Shown here piece after piece: positions 34,936-45,193 of a stretch of 64,000 bases of DNA. Source of the stretch: Neostapfia colusana (taxonomy: Eukaryota > Streptophyta > Magnoliopsida > Poales > Poaceae); contig JASWHV010000012.1 in assembly GCA_030760725.1 (NCBI GenBank), positions 53,165,652 through 53,229,651 of the forward strand. Direction: 5' to 3'. Under the pieces are notes generated by a model that did no database searches, was not told the origin of the DNA, and saw nothing but the letters and a program-made list of their open reading frames with translations. Position numbers and translations under genes: made by a program. Position 1 is the stretch's first letter. Each line of letters begins with the position of its first letter.

Positions 34936-37900
34936 CTAGGAGTCCCCGGACTCCCGCTGGAACCTAGAGGCCACGAGGGCGGCCATGTCCCCGACTTCGG
35001 CCCTGGCAGCTTCCTCCCACTCGACGACGGGACGTAGTCTCACCGGCTCCAGAGAGAAGGAAGGGTCTTGACTCCGGAAGCACGCCAGCACGTGCGTGGC
35101 GACCTCCTTCGCCAGGCCCCGCTTCTCTGCCTCAAGCTCGTCGGCGATCACCACTTCGAGCCTGCCCAGCTTGGCGCCGATGGACTCAAGTGCTGGGATT
35201 TCCTCAACCACCTCCTGCGCTGGAGCCTCCGTCCTCACCGGGCTGAAACCAAGGGGAACCAGGGCGGACCCTGCATGACCGACAAAGCTCTAGACCGCTC
35301 AGGCCTCGACAGACTGCAAAGCCTGGAGCTTCTCCACCTCTTGGCAGGCCGCCAGCTCACGATCCAGCGCCGCCTGGCGCTCCCGGGAGGCCTGCTCCTC
35401 CCTCGCGGCAACAGCCGACTCCCGAAGCCCCAGCTCCTCGGCCTGGGCCCTCAGCTCGCCCTCGCTGGCCTCCAGCCGTGTGGTGGCCTTCTTCTCCTCG
35501 GCCGCCACAGCGCGCTCCCGATCCGCGACGGCGCACTCGCGGTGAGCTACCTGCAGCCGCAGCTCCTCCACGGCAGTGGAACGCGCCTCGGCCCTGGCGT
35601 GAGCCTCGCGGGTCTCCTGGTGGAGCCGCCGGGTCTCGGAGTCCAGGCGGTCGACGGCCCTCTTCTGAGCATCGAGCAGTGCCTCCATGGCATCAAGCCT
35701 CGACCGCCTCGAGTCGAGCTCCGCCCTGACCTCCTGAGTCTGCTGCTTCAGGAGGTGCCCCCAGCTGAGGAGGCGGTCCCTCTCCCCGGCCAGCACCTCC
35801 AGCTCTTGCTCCAGGGGGCCTGGACCTGCCAGACGCCCGCTTGGGCAAGCTCCAAGGCATCCGCCAGGGGCAGCGGGGCGGCAGAGGCCGAAGCCGTGCC
35901 CCCGACCTCCTCCATCATGTCGTCGTCCGGAGGAGATGCCGGCATCTCGGCAACCGAGATGAGGCGCCGATCTGGGGAAGTTGGAGGACCTGCAGCTGCT
36001 CCTGCAGCTGCCCCTCCAGCCTCAACACCGGAGGGTCAGGCACCGCCAGCCGGCTTCGCCGAGCCCTCAGCAACCGCCGGCTTCCGAGCTGGTGAAGGGG
36101 GACAAGCGGGTGCTGCCGTCACCGCCGCAGGGGATGATCCCGCCGGCACAGAAGAAGCCTGCGCCGACTTGGGGGCCGTCAGAGCCGCTGCAGTTTCCGG
36201 ACGCTGCGGTGCAGAACCTCCGCCAGCCGGAGATGGCCGGGTAACAGACTAACCCCCGACAGCCGGTGAGTCCCTGCCAACATGGTGCTCAGGCTAAGAA
36301 AAGGGGAAAGGAACACTGGTTCTAAAATCCAGAAAGAACAATGCTTACCGAGGGACGCGAACGCTCCAATGGGCATGGAGCCCCGGCTTCAGAGCCGGGG
36401 CAGGACCACCAGAGCCTACCACTGACGCCTGCGCCTGCGCCGCAGGTACCTTGACCAGCGGAGCAGGAGACGCACCTGGAGCCCCCTTGGGAGGCGGAGC
36501 AGTAGGGCTCCCACCGGCAGCGCCCCTGGCGCAGCTCGCCGATCCAGTCCCTAAAGCCTGGGGCACCTGCGTCCCCGGTTGAGTCTTGGCGCTTCTCCCT
36601 GTAACGCCGTTGCCCGCCGAGCTTGTGGCCGGGACGTTCATTGGCCGGGGCGCCTGAGCTCTCGGCTCACCCCGGGCATCGCTGCACCGGCGTCCCCCCT
36701 CAGAGCTCCTCCGCCTGAGGAAGGAGGGCGGGACGCCTGGGGCCCCTCAGACCGCCGCTGTCCGAGAGGAGCCCCGTCAGAGTGGAAGACCCGAGGCCTC
36801 TTGGGATCGCTGCCCGATGAACTGGCGCCTCCTGAAGATGGGCGCAAGGGTACCCTGGTCCCCTTGCTCGGCACGAACGGCGCCCTCGGAGGGGACCGAG
36901 CACGCTTCTTCTCTGGCTGCCCGGAGGCTGGCTCCTTCCCCTTCCCCTTGTCGACGGTCCAAGCTCCATCGACCCTTGGCGCGGGTTGGGCATCAGCCGA
37001 CGCCTTGCGCTCCGCTCCGGAGCGCTCGACCCCGGGGATCGAGATTCCCTGAGAGACATCCCCAACCTGACGCACGGCGATTCCGATGTCGTCCAGGTTC
37101 GGCATCTTCCGCAGCAACTCCGCCCTCCACTGCGGCTCCAAGAAGAGGGGAGTGCAGGAGGCTGGGAAAGTAAGGTCGCCGCCGTTGATGAAGTCGCTGC
37201 TCACCCTTGCCACCATCTCGTACAACATCTCCTCAGATGGGTCGGAGCCGAGACCCGTCTCCAGCCTGGTGCAGTCGTGCTCGCCGGTGTAGTACCACAC
37301 CGGGTGGTTGCACCGTTGCAAGGGTGCAATGCAGCGTGACAGGAAGTCTATCAGCACCATCAGGGACGTCAGCCCCTCGTTAGCCAGAAACCAGATCCGC
37401 TCCAAGACCGGCGCGTACTCCGGCTCCAGCTCCGGGATCTCTTCCCAGAAGCGACGCTCGGTGGTCGGGCCGGCAGTTGGAAGCTGAAGGCGATCATGCT
37501 TGTCGGTCTGCACGATCACCCAGTTCTCCCTCCAGCTTTCCCACCTCGCCACGCCGAAAGGTAGAAGGTACCCAGAGGCCTTCGGATCCTTGCAGCGATG
37601 CCGGAAGTAGTACGCCCCTAGCTGATTCTTCGAGCTACACCCAGTCATCTACAACACGAAGAAGTAGCGGAAGAGCGTCACCGAAGCACGCACTCCCACG
37701 AATATCTCGCAGAAGTGCACGAAGATGGCGGCCATCGCGAAGAAGTTGGGGGAGAGATGATGAAGTTGGAGACCGTACATCTCCAGCAGTGTCATGAAGA
37801 AGGAAGAAATCAGCAGGACAAACCCCGCCAAGGCGTAGGCGGTGAAGAAGACTATCTCCCCCTTCTCCACGAACAGGGGGAGAGATCCCCGCCGGAGTCA

Positions 37901-37996
37901 GTGTTTCTGCTCCTCCGCGCGCCAGCCCAGCAGCTTGCGCACTGTCACGAGCTCGGCCGATTGGGTAAGGCGCGGCGGAGGCAGGTTGGAAGCCAT
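34936..37996 (-). pseudogene. Antisense ORF of the Tat element ('putative gypsy type transposon' protein, Transposase_28-like)
   Basis: Read on the minus strand from ATG 37996 (MASNLPPPRLTQSAELVTV). A conserved hydrophobic block, EMYGLQLHHLSPNFFAMA, and FVHFCEIFVGV follow, then AYYFRHRCKD. These match the protein domain known from antisense ORFs of grass Tat elements. Downstream come a basic, Pro/Ser-rich linker and a long coiled coil at 35299-35796 rich in Glu, Arg and Ala. The tail is at 34936-35238. The reading frame runs to a strong splice donor at 36348 (CTCG, then GTAAGC), with acceptor-like AGs near 36275, so an intron is likely. Breaks: TGA 37898-37900, TAG 37649-37651, frame changes near 36640 and 35820, and stops around 35290-35301. 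The function of these proteins is not established. Confidence 0.8.
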
Positions 37997-38485
37997 GGCC
38001 AACAGAAGCTCAAGAACTTGGAAGACAAGGGCGCAAGAACTCAGAGGACTCTGGAGGGTTCAAGCTCGGGGAAGTGCGAAGGGAAGCCTGCGATGCAGAT
38101 AAGATCACCTTTTAAACTTCCCATACTCGATTCAAATCAATTCAAAACTCTTCGAATGCACTGCTTGGACAACCGCTTCAGCTCCAAGACCAAGCGTCAA
38201 TGACAAGTGGACCCGAGCTATCCAGCAGAAGCGGTGGGCCAAGAAGTCAGTCTTCCAAGAAGTCGAGCCGGCGGGACGCTTCGGGGGTTCCCGAAGAAGC
38301 GCTGCGACGTGCAGAAGTGGCAGCCTTGGGAACCGCCGCAGTAAAAGCAGCCATCAATCAGGGCACACGCTCCCACGATCCCACGACTGTTCATGCTCTG
38401 GCAACGGTCAAAGCGGGTCTTCGAGAAGGTGCGCGGAGTGGAAGAGACGGGGGCCCCACCTCAGGCTCGTTATCTCCCCTGAGAT
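37997..38485 (+). other. Tat 3' noncoding region
   Basis: About 490 bp upstream of the antisense start codon. It would hold the antisense promoter if there is one. No clear TATA box or gene is seen. Confidence 0.55.
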
Positions 38486-38500
38486 GGGCTCGGGGGCCAC
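38486..38500 (+). promoter_or_regulatory. Tat polypurine tract
   Basis: GGGCTCGGGGGCCAC directly precedes the LTR start TGTCGG, a pattern common to grass Tat elements. Confidence 0.8.
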
Positions 38501-38554
38501 TGTCGGTACCCTCAATATGGGGTACCCCCGCGCACAGGGAAAACTGCCTAAGGA

Positions 38555-38994
38555 CCTCGCCCCCCTCCGCGGGGAGAGCTTCGATGGCGCCACGTGTTCC
38601 ACGGGGCCGGACCTCCTTCTCTTCAGAGGAGAGCTCCGGACCCGCCACGTGGCCAGCAGAGCCGGACCTCCCCCCTCCGCGGGAAGAGCTTTGAAGGCTC
38701 CACGTGCCCAGCGGGGCCGGACCTCCCTCTCCTCAGAGGAGAGCTCCGGGCCCGCCACGTGGCCAGCAGAGCTGGACCTCCCCCTCCGTGGGGAGAGCTC
38801 CAAAGGCTCCACGTGTCCAATGGGGCCGGACCTCCCTCTCCTCAGAGGAGAGCCCCGGGCCCGCCACATGGCCAGCAGAGCCGGACCTCCCCCCTCTGCG
38901 GGGAGAGCTCCGAAGGCTCCACGTGTCCGGCGGGGCCGGGCCTCCTTCTCCTCAGAGGAGAGCTCCGGGCCTGCCACATGGCCAGCAGAGCCGC
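38555..38994. repeat. Tandem array of four 110-bp units with G-boxes
   Basis: Units repeat at 109-110 bp (GGGGAGAGCT starts at 38571, 38681, 38790 and 38900). Each has two ACGT-core sites, one in CTCCACGTGTCC and one in GCCACGTGGCC context. Six intact CACGTG hexamers remain and two have become CACATG. In plants CACGTG binds bZIP and bHLH factors. Confidence 0.88.
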
Positions 38995-39389
38995 GCTACC
39001 TGCCCCCGCGCGGTAGGCAGCAAGAGTAAAGACGTGGCATACCTTGTCCGTACAAGGTATTCAAGACCCGCGCCTTCCCAAGACGCGGAGACGCGGAGCA
39101 CGCCTCTGTCAGGTGCCGTTGCGCCCAGTCACATCGCAGTGAAGACTAGCACGCCGCTTCAGAGGCTGTGCACCAATAAACACAGCGACAAGACATCCCC
39201 TGCCGCCCCTGCCATCATCAACCACTACGCCTAGCTTGCGGCGTGGGCATGGCGGCAAGACGAAGACTCAGAAGCCTTCGCCAGAGACAACGACCGGCGT
39301 AACTGCGGTATACGGTAGATGGCAGGCAATCTCCCCAGGACCACCTGTCGGGTCCCAGGCCCACCTTGTAAGCCGCCCGAGCCTTGGAC

Positions 39390-39397
39390 TATAAAAG
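39390..39397 (+). promoter_or_regulatory. TATA box of the Tat LTR
   Basis: TATAAAAG about 400 bp downstream of the G-box array, which puts a transcription start near 39420. This is the clearest core promoter in the window. Confidence 0.65.
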
Positions 39398-39757
39398 GCT
39401 CAGGTAGGCGACGTTATCAAGGGTTTGGCTTTTACACACTCTCACGCTAAGTTCAAACTCTCACGCAGGGTTCGGCTCCGGACACGCTTACGCTCTAGGC
39501 ATTCTAGCACTCAGGTCATCCTCAAGCTCAGAACTCCGGTTCTGAGCACCAAGCAATACAATGAGCACCTCTGCTCACCGTGGACGTAGGGTTTTATGCT
39601 CCGGCGGCCTGAACCACGTAAAAATCTCTGTGTCAAGTTTTCTCCTTCCATCGACCCCAACGCGTAAGCTCTCCGCAAGTGACTAACCCCTCCAAAAAAA
39701 ACCTCCGCGAGCTGCCCTGAGCAGGCCCGGGGGAAGTGTCGACGGCACAATTCGACA

Positions 39758-40395
39758 ACTAAGAACTACTAATTTCAATTAGTTTGTACAGAAAATGGGC
39801 ACAAGAGATAATTTTCAGTAAAATAATGAAATATTGAAGAGTCTAGTCTACTAGCAGTCAAATATGCAAAGTTTCAAGCCACATTTCGAGAATCAAAGAT
39901 ATATAACTCATTTCTAAGTTCACAAAACTGTTTCTCATCTAGTGTCTTGGTGAAGATATCAGCTAATTTTTTCTCAGTTCTAACATGTGAGATGACAATA
40001 TCTCCCTTGATGCAGTGGTCTCTCAAGAAGTGGTGCTAGATGTTGATGTATTTGGTCCTAGAGTGCTCAAAGGGGTTATGGGTGATCTTTATGGAAATCC
40101 CATTGTCACATAAGAGTGAAATATGGTTCATATTGTAACCATAATCCCTTAGAGTTTGTCGCATCCAAAGAAGTTGTGCACAATAACTCCGGCTGCGACA
40201 TACTCCGCTTTGGCTGTGGATAAGGAAATAGAATTTTGCTTTATGGATGACCACGACACTGGAGACCTTCCCAAGAACTGACAAGTCCCGGAGGTACTTT
40301 TTCTATCACCCTTGCATCCGGCATAATCAGCATCGGAGTATCCAATAGGTTAGGTGTATGAACTAAATAACGCAAGATTCTCTTCATGGATGTTA
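39758..40395 (-). pseudogene. Ty1/copia RNase H and pol end (SIRE/Opie-type, broken)
   Basis: On the minus strand it encodes the copia RNase H: YSDADYAGCKGDRKSTSGT, SWSSIKQNSISLSTA, then in another frame CAQLLWMRQTLRDYG and LLCDNGISIKI. The terminal KGDIVISHVRTEKKLADIF segment ends at TGA 39874-39876. At least one frameshift separates the parts. It was continuous with the RT piece at 44299 before the CACTA insertion. The last 116 bp are 3' noncoding, continuing at 6079 across the Tat insertion. Wording is closest to SIRE/Maximus/Opie elements. Confidence 0.85.
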
Positions 40396-40730
40396 CACTA
40401 CAGGAAACCCGATCATTTGCGACGGCTAGAATTATTTGCAATGGGACACCGTCACAAATAATGTAAATTGCGACGGCTAACCCTAGGCCATCGTAAATAA
40501 AGGAGTCGTCACAAATAATATTCTATTTGCAACGAATATGACTGTAGCCGTCGCAAATAGCATTAATTTGCGACGGCCGGACCTGTGGCCGTCGCAAATA
40601 GCATTAAGTTGCGACGGCCAGAACTGTGGCCGTCGCAAATTAAGCAACCGTCGCAATTAAATGCTTGTTTGCGACGGCCGATGGAAATGCCGTCGCAATC
40701 AAGGAAGCCATCGCAAATGACCCCGATATA
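40396..40730. repeat. Left subterminal repeat array of the CACTA element
   Basis: About 15 copies of TTTGCGACGGC-type motifs in both orientations within 320 bp, often as facing pairs that could fold into hairpins. Such subterminal motifs are transposase-binding sites in En/Spm. Confidence 0.88.
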
Positions 40731-40739
40731 GTCGACCGG

Positions 40740-41190
40740 GCACCTCCCGGTTCACACAATTGTCGCCACCGCCGCACCGTCGCCGCCTCCCGCGCCGCGC
40801 CGCTGCCACCCGTGCCGCCACCGCACCGTCGCCGCCTCCCGTGCCGCCACTGCGCCGCCACCGCCACCAGCCCCAGCTCCGCCACCACCAGCCCCAGCTC
40901 TGCCGCAACCGGCCCCAGCTCCGGCTCCCGGCTACGGCCCTGGCGCCCGGCCACCGGCCCAGCTCCGCCGCCACCGGCCCCAGCTCCGGCTCCCGGCTCC
41001 GGCCCCGGCGCCCGGCCACCGGCCCCAGCTCCGCCGCCACCGGCCCCAGCTCCGCCTCCCTGCTCTGGCTCCGGCGCCCGGCCACCCGCCGCCTCCCTGC
41101 TCCGGCGCTCAGCCACCCCCTGCCTCCCGGCTCCCATGCCCGGCCGCCCCCGCCTCCCGCCTTCGGCGCCCGGCGCCTCTCGGTAACCTA
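40740..41190. repeat. GC-rich low-complexity block 1 of the CACTA element
   Basis: CCGCC/CCGGC-rich sequence with long ORFs on both strands made of Pro, Ala, Arg and Gly, which are by-products of composition. It ends CTCTCGGTAACC followed by an AT-rich stretch with TTAGTTAG repeats. A similar unit follows at 41400-41860. Confidence 0.7.
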
Positions 41191-41399
41191 TGTTCATGCA
41201 TTTTTTTAATTTTTTTCTTGTTGTTAGTTAGATTTAGTTAGAGTAGAGTTAATTGAATATTGTTTTAGAGTAATTTGTAATTAATTTGGCAATTAATTTT
41301 TTTTGTAGTTAGTTTTAGTTTTATAGTTGTAGTTTAAGTTGACAATTAACTAGGGTGTTTATAGTTTAAGTTGGTAATTAGTTTGATTTGCGGCAAAAG

Positions 41400-41860
41400 G
41401 CGGCGCGGCGGGGCGCGGCGGGCCGGTCGTCCCTAGTTGATTGCGACGACCGGCTCGCCGCGCCCCGCCACGCCGCCTTCCACCACGCGCGTCTCCCGCC
41501 ACACACGCCTCCTCTCCTCCTCCCTCCCGTCGCCCCCGCCTCCCGCCGCTGCGCCCCGCCGCCCCCCGCCACCGCGCCCCGCCTCCCACGCCTTCCGCCG
41601 CTGCGTCCCGCCGCGCCCACCTCCCGTCGCCGCCGCGCCCGCCTCCCGCCACCGCCGCGCCGCCTTCCACCGCGCACGCCTCCCGCCACACGCGCCTCCC
41701 ACCTCTCGCCTCCTCCCTCCCGCCGCCCCCGCCTCCCGCCGCCGCCCCTGCCTTCCGCCACTGCGCCCCGCCTCCCCTGCCTCCCGCCGCTGCGCCCCGC
41801 CGCGCCCGCCTCCCGTCGCCGCCGCGCCCGCCGCCATCGCCGCATCTCGGTAATCTCCTC
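41400..41860. repeat. GC-rich low-complexity block 2 of the CACTA element
   Basis: A second GC-rich stretch with the same layout as block 1, ending ATCTCGGTAATC followed by TACATGCAT and AT-rich DNA. Both blocks end at a GTAA that could be a splice donor. This suggests a duplicated 5' exon region. Confidence 0.6.
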
Positions 41861-41944
41861 CATGTACATGCATTTGGTAATTAGATTGTTTTTTATAGTT
41901 AGTTAGGTAATTAGGGTGTTTATAGTTTAATTTGGTAATTAGAT

Positions 41945-42240
41945 TGATTTGCGATGACCAGAATTAGGGCCGTCGCAAATTAAATAATCGTCGAAATAAA
42001 GTCCTATTTGCGACAGCCAAAGAAAAAGCCGTCGCAAGTAAAATAAATTGCGACGGCCAAAGAAAAAGCCGTCGCAAGTAAAATAAATTGCGACGGGCAA
42101 CCCTAAACGGGATATACCCGGCCCTGACTCACACACCCCGAGGCCGCTCATGACTACGCGGCGGCGGCCCCGGTGAGCGGTAACCGTCGCAAATAAAGTT
42201 TCCAAGCCATAATTGGCGACGGTAACCGTTGTTCGTCCCC
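41945..42240. repeat. Central block of CACTA subterminal motifs
   Basis: More GCGACGGC/GCCGTCGC motifs, including a tandem repeat of ATTGCGACGGCCAAAG with GCCGTCGCAAGTAAA, deep inside the element where subterminal repeats are not expected. Confidence 0.75.
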
Positions 42241-42530
42241 AATATGTCATTATTTACGACAAGCTACCGCGCGTGGATGGTGGGCCCTGGCAGGTGGTTT
42301 TCTCCCGTTCATTCCTCCTCTTTCGTTATTTCCTCGCCTCCTCCCTTGTTGTTGGACAGTTGACTCCAAAGCTTGAAGAACTGCACCATTTTTGGGGGGT
42401 GCAGTGTAAAACTAGCAAGGTTATGCTGCCAAAATTTTGTTGGGCTTTAGGTATTGTGTCTCGTCAGAAGCAGGATAAATCCTGCATATATTAACGATAA
42501 TTTCTTCAGCTTTAAACTGCAGAGTCAAAC

Positions 42531-42926
42531 ATGGGTGAAGACCACAGTTGGATGTATACTGGCTGGAAGAGCAGAACTGGTGGTCACTCGGATGAGTGGT
42601 ACATCAAGTTAGATAAATTCTTGGATCGAGCATTTTCAATGTCAACTGATGATAAGGTGCGGTGCCCATGTACGAAATGCCGGAACACCAAGTTTTTGAG
42701 CAGATTGGAACTATCGTTTCACTTATGTCGAAACGGTTTCACGCCAAGTTGTGAGGTGTGTACCTTCCACGGCGAGACTAAACCTCGAGACATAGTAGAA
42801 GTGGATGAGGATGATGATATAACGGGGGTTGATAGGATGGATGAGATGCTAGAAGCTCTGGAAGTGGAGGATCCTCTTACAAAGGAGGCAGATGATTTCT
42901 TCGAGGAGTTCAAGAAATCGCAATAG
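42531..42926 (+). CDS. Transposase-associated domain protein of the CACTA element
   Basis: 131 residues starting MGEDHSWMYTGWKSRTGG. It contains FLDRAFSMS, then CPCTKCRNTKF and a downstream His with GFTPSCEVCTFHGE, matching the Cys/His transposase-associated domain found at the N-terminus of plant TNP2 transposases. The end is acidic (DEDDDI). It stops at TAG 42924-42926, and no transposase catalytic domain follows. It may be a truncated relic or a first exon. Confidence 0.75.
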   Translation: MGEDHSWMYTGWKSRTGGHSDEWYIKLDKFLDRAFSMSTDDKVRCPCTKCRNTKFLSRLELSFHLCRNGFTPSCEVCTFHGETKPRDIVEVDEDDDITGVDRMDEMLEALEVEDPLTKEADDFFEEFKKSQ

Positions 42927-43021
42927 CCGTTGCATGAACACACGGATGGAGGGCGGTAAGACCTGCGAGAGGCAGCTCCACACAGTCTTCGTCGGCAGGC
43001 CCGTGTCGCCGTGTCTCGCAG

Positions 43022-43735
43022 GTGGAGACTCTCGCCCGTCAGGTCCAGGAGAGTCACGAGCAGTTCCAGTCGGACCTGGAGGCGCAGAGGGCGGCGATGG
43101 AGGCGCAGAGGGCGGAGATGGAGGCCACCATCTCCTACCAAGCGAGCCTGCATGGAGCAGATGCGACAGACGATGGAGATGCAGCGACAGACGATGGCGG
43201 TAAGCTAAAGTAATTTAAATTTAGCGCATTCTTAATAATATGTAATAATATGCAACTTTTGCAACCACATAGTTTCTTTCAAGGCTGCGATGTCCAGGGG
43301 TTGCACCTCCAGCTTCCTCCACTGCCACCGCCGATTCCACCGCTGGAACTGGAGCTACCGCAGCCGGTGCACGTTTCTCCGGGTGTTCAGGTAATCAAAA
43401 ACGTTCTTACTTAGTCTAAATTCATAAAATGTAGTCTTACTTTCATGCCAAACAAATTGTAGTCTTACTTAGGTATTGTAGTCTTACTTAGTCTTACATA
43501 ATCAAACATATAGCAAATCTAATTCAAATTAAATAAACTAAGTTCAATATGATCAATTCTAGCTTGTTTAATCAATTCTAGTCAAAAACGAAGTTCTAAA
43601 CAAATTAATATGTCCAACAACTTCTATGTGTTGCAGGGATCGACGACGGAGGCTCAAACTCCGTCGCCGTCTATACCGGCACCTGGACTGACGCGCGGCG
43701 AGGATGTTGGCGGCTCTGGAGGAAGTGGACGCTAG
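43022..43735 (+). CDS. Three-exon coding segment of the CACTA element (coiled coil, Pro-rich tail)
   Basis: Exons 43022-43199, 43284-43390 and 43637-43735 join in frame. Acceptor CTCGCAG before 43022, donor GTAAGC after 43199, acceptor TTTCAAG before 43284, donor GTAATC after 43390, acceptor TTGCAG before 43637, stop TAG 43733-43735. The product has a coiled coil (ETLARQVQESHEQFQSDLEAQR), a PPLPPPIPPLELELPQP stretch and a Gly/Ser-rich end. I take it as the C-terminal part of a CACTA accessory protein. The upstream exon is unclear. A second frame in exon 1 (MEQMRQTMEMQRQTMA) looks equally protein-like, so an indel in exon 1 is possible. Confidence 0.5.
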
Positions 43736-43917
43736 CGGAGAGCCTCTCTTCCTTATTTTTATATTCTTGTGATGAGATGTGATACTTTTGCGTTGTGATC
43801 GATGGAGATGTTGTATGTCTATTGTTACTGCTGCTGTTATGTCTATTTTCTATGTCTTGTGTTTCTGGCCATCGAGCCGGGCAAAATGTTCAATTTTTTA
43901 AAAAATATAAAAAACCT

Positions 43918-44298
43918 TATTTGCGACGGCTTTTTATACAGTACCGTCACAAATAAGTGTGCAGCTGTCACAAATTAACCTACATAATTTATGACAGCCA
44001 CCGCCGGCCATCGCAAATTAAGTACTTACTTGCGACGGCCACCGCTGGCCGTCGCAAATTGTCGAGTTGGGCCCATCGACCGGGCCCGGGCTCTTGTTTG
44101 CGACGGCCGGTCTAAGCCGTCGCAAACAAGTTTATTTGCGACGGCGGCCGTCGCAAATAAAGTTAATTGCGACGAAAAAAAGCGACAGCCGAAAACCATC
44201 GCAAATAAGTAAAGCCGTCGCAATTTGATTATTTGCGACGGTTTTACACTTATTTGCGACGGCCCTGGCCGTCGCAAATCGTTGGGATTCCTGTAGTG
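43918..44298. repeat. Right subterminal repeat array of the CACTA element
   Basis: About a dozen GCGACGGC motifs in both orientations, with long facing pairs such as TTTGCGACGGC and GCCGTCGCAAAT, up to the terminal inverted repeat. Confidence 0.88.
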
Positions 44299-45158
44299 TT
44301 AAGTGACACTCCTTTGGAGCGGCTTGAAACCTTTCACACATGCACACACTCAACATAATCTAGATGCACAAAGATATAATAGAGACCCAATCGTAGAACG
44401 GTAATACCTTTTGGTCTATAATTGGACCATCTTCGTTGAGGTCGAGATGCCCATTGGTTACCATTGGAGTTTTAATGGGCTTAGCTTTGTCCATAGTGAA
44501 CTTTTTAAGGATGTCTTGCATGTACTTCGTTTGAATTAAGGTACACTCTTTAAGTTGCTTTACCTAAAAACCTAAGAAGAACTTCAATTCTCCCATCATG
44601 GACATCTTAAATCTGTTTGTCATGATTTTACTAAAATCATCACAAAATAACTTGTTAGTAGAACCAAATATAATGTCATCGACATATATTTGGCAAACAA
44701 ATAAATCATCATCAAAGTGCTTTGTGAATAGTGTATAATCAGCTTTTCCTATCCTAAAACCATTTTCAATGAGGAAATCTCTAAGGCACTCATACCAAGC
44801 CCTAGCAGCATGTTTGAGCCCATAGAGAGCCTTACGTAGCTTGTACAAATGTTTGACCGTTGAGGAATGCACTTTTTACATCCATTTGGTACAACTTGAA
44901 ATTATGGTGAGTAGCATAGACTAATAATATTCGAATTGATTCAAGCCTAGCTACGGGAGCAAAAGTCTCATCGAAATCCAAACCTTCGACTTGTGAGTAC
45001 CCCTTTGACACAAGTTGTGCTTTATTCCTTGTCATCACCCCGTGTTCACCTTGTTTGTTGCAGAACACCCATTTGGTGCCCACAACATTTGCATCTGGTC
45101 GCTCCAGAAATTCCTATACTTGATTCCTCTTGAAATTGTTGAGTTCCTCTTGCATTGC
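44299..45158 (-). pseudogene. Ty1/copia reverse transcriptase remnant (SIRE/Opie-type)
   Basis: On the minus strand it encodes GTKWVFCNKQ, FDETFAPVARLESIRILL and KLYQMDVKSAFLNG, then after a frameshift near 44850 LYKLRKALYGLKHAARAWY and CQIYVDDIIFGSTN with the YVDD site at 44675-44686. The part past LKFFLGF continues with further breaks to the CACTA insertion. The N-terminal side is cut by G3 at 45159. It is the same gene as the RNase H piece at 39758-40395. Confidence 0.88.
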
Positions 45159-45193
45159 TGAGACGGGTGAGGTACCGACTGAGACAGGGCTCA

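Larger units (their letters stand above)
6080..39757 (+). mobile_element. Tat/RIRE2-type Ty3/gypsy retrotransposon with nested insertions and an internal deletion
   Basis: The left end (TGTTGGTACCC at 6080) and the right LTR (TGTCGGTACCC at 38501) share their first 250 bp or so. The flanks carry the same 5-bp duplication ACTAA (6075-6079 and 39758-39762), so these are two ends of one insertion although they lie 33.7 kb apart. In order: 5' LTR fragment, LTR-C split by G2, LTR-D, gag/protease remnant, RT, RNase H, second RNase H, integrase, noncoding spacer, antisense ORF, polypurine tract and 3' LTR. The rest of the 5' LTR, the primer-binding site and most of gag are missing. The antisense ORF and second RNase H domain are features of the grass Tat lineage. 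Confidence 0.82.
38501..39757 (+). repeat. Tat 3' LTR (1257 bp)
   Basis: TG...CA ends, TGTCGGTACC to TTCGACA, followed by the duplication ACTAA at 39758. It contains a tandem enhancer-like array (38555-38994) and a TATA box at 39390. Its first 263 bp match the displaced 5' LTR fragment at 6080. ORFs through the array are low-complexity by-products. Confidence 0.9.
40396..44298 (+). mobile_element. CACTA transposon, non-autonomous, 3.9 kb
   Basis: It begins CACTACAGGAA and ends TTCCTGTAGTG, inverted ends of the CACTA (En/Spm) class, and is flanked by the 3-bp duplication TTA (40393-40395 and 44299-44301). Dense TTTGCGACGGC subterminal repeats in both orientations line both ends and also a central block. 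It carries a transposase-associated domain and a short spliced gene but no TNP2 catalytic domain, so it should need a helper. It splits the copia pol gene. Confidence 0.95.

Noticed and set aside
35068..36252. 394-codon plus-strand ORF in the Tat element
   Set aside because: It is the opposite strand of the antisense coiled-coil gene; its Leu/Pro/Ala-rich wording is the complement of Glu/Arg/Ala codons.
38555..38994. Regularly spaced repeats resembling an array
   Set aside because: Units are contiguous 110-bp tandem copies without spacers in an LTR, so this is no CRISPR.
38200..39234. Overlapping ORFs with repeating GPPSPQRRAPG-like wording in the Tat LTR
   Set aside because: They are translations of the 110-bp tandem array in different frames and are not conserved as proteins.
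40640..41906. Pro/Arg/Ala- and Gly-rich ORFs of 110-185 codons in the CACTA element
   Set aside because: Open frames occur on both strands at once because the DNA is a CCG-type low-complexity sequence; no start context or conserved motif.
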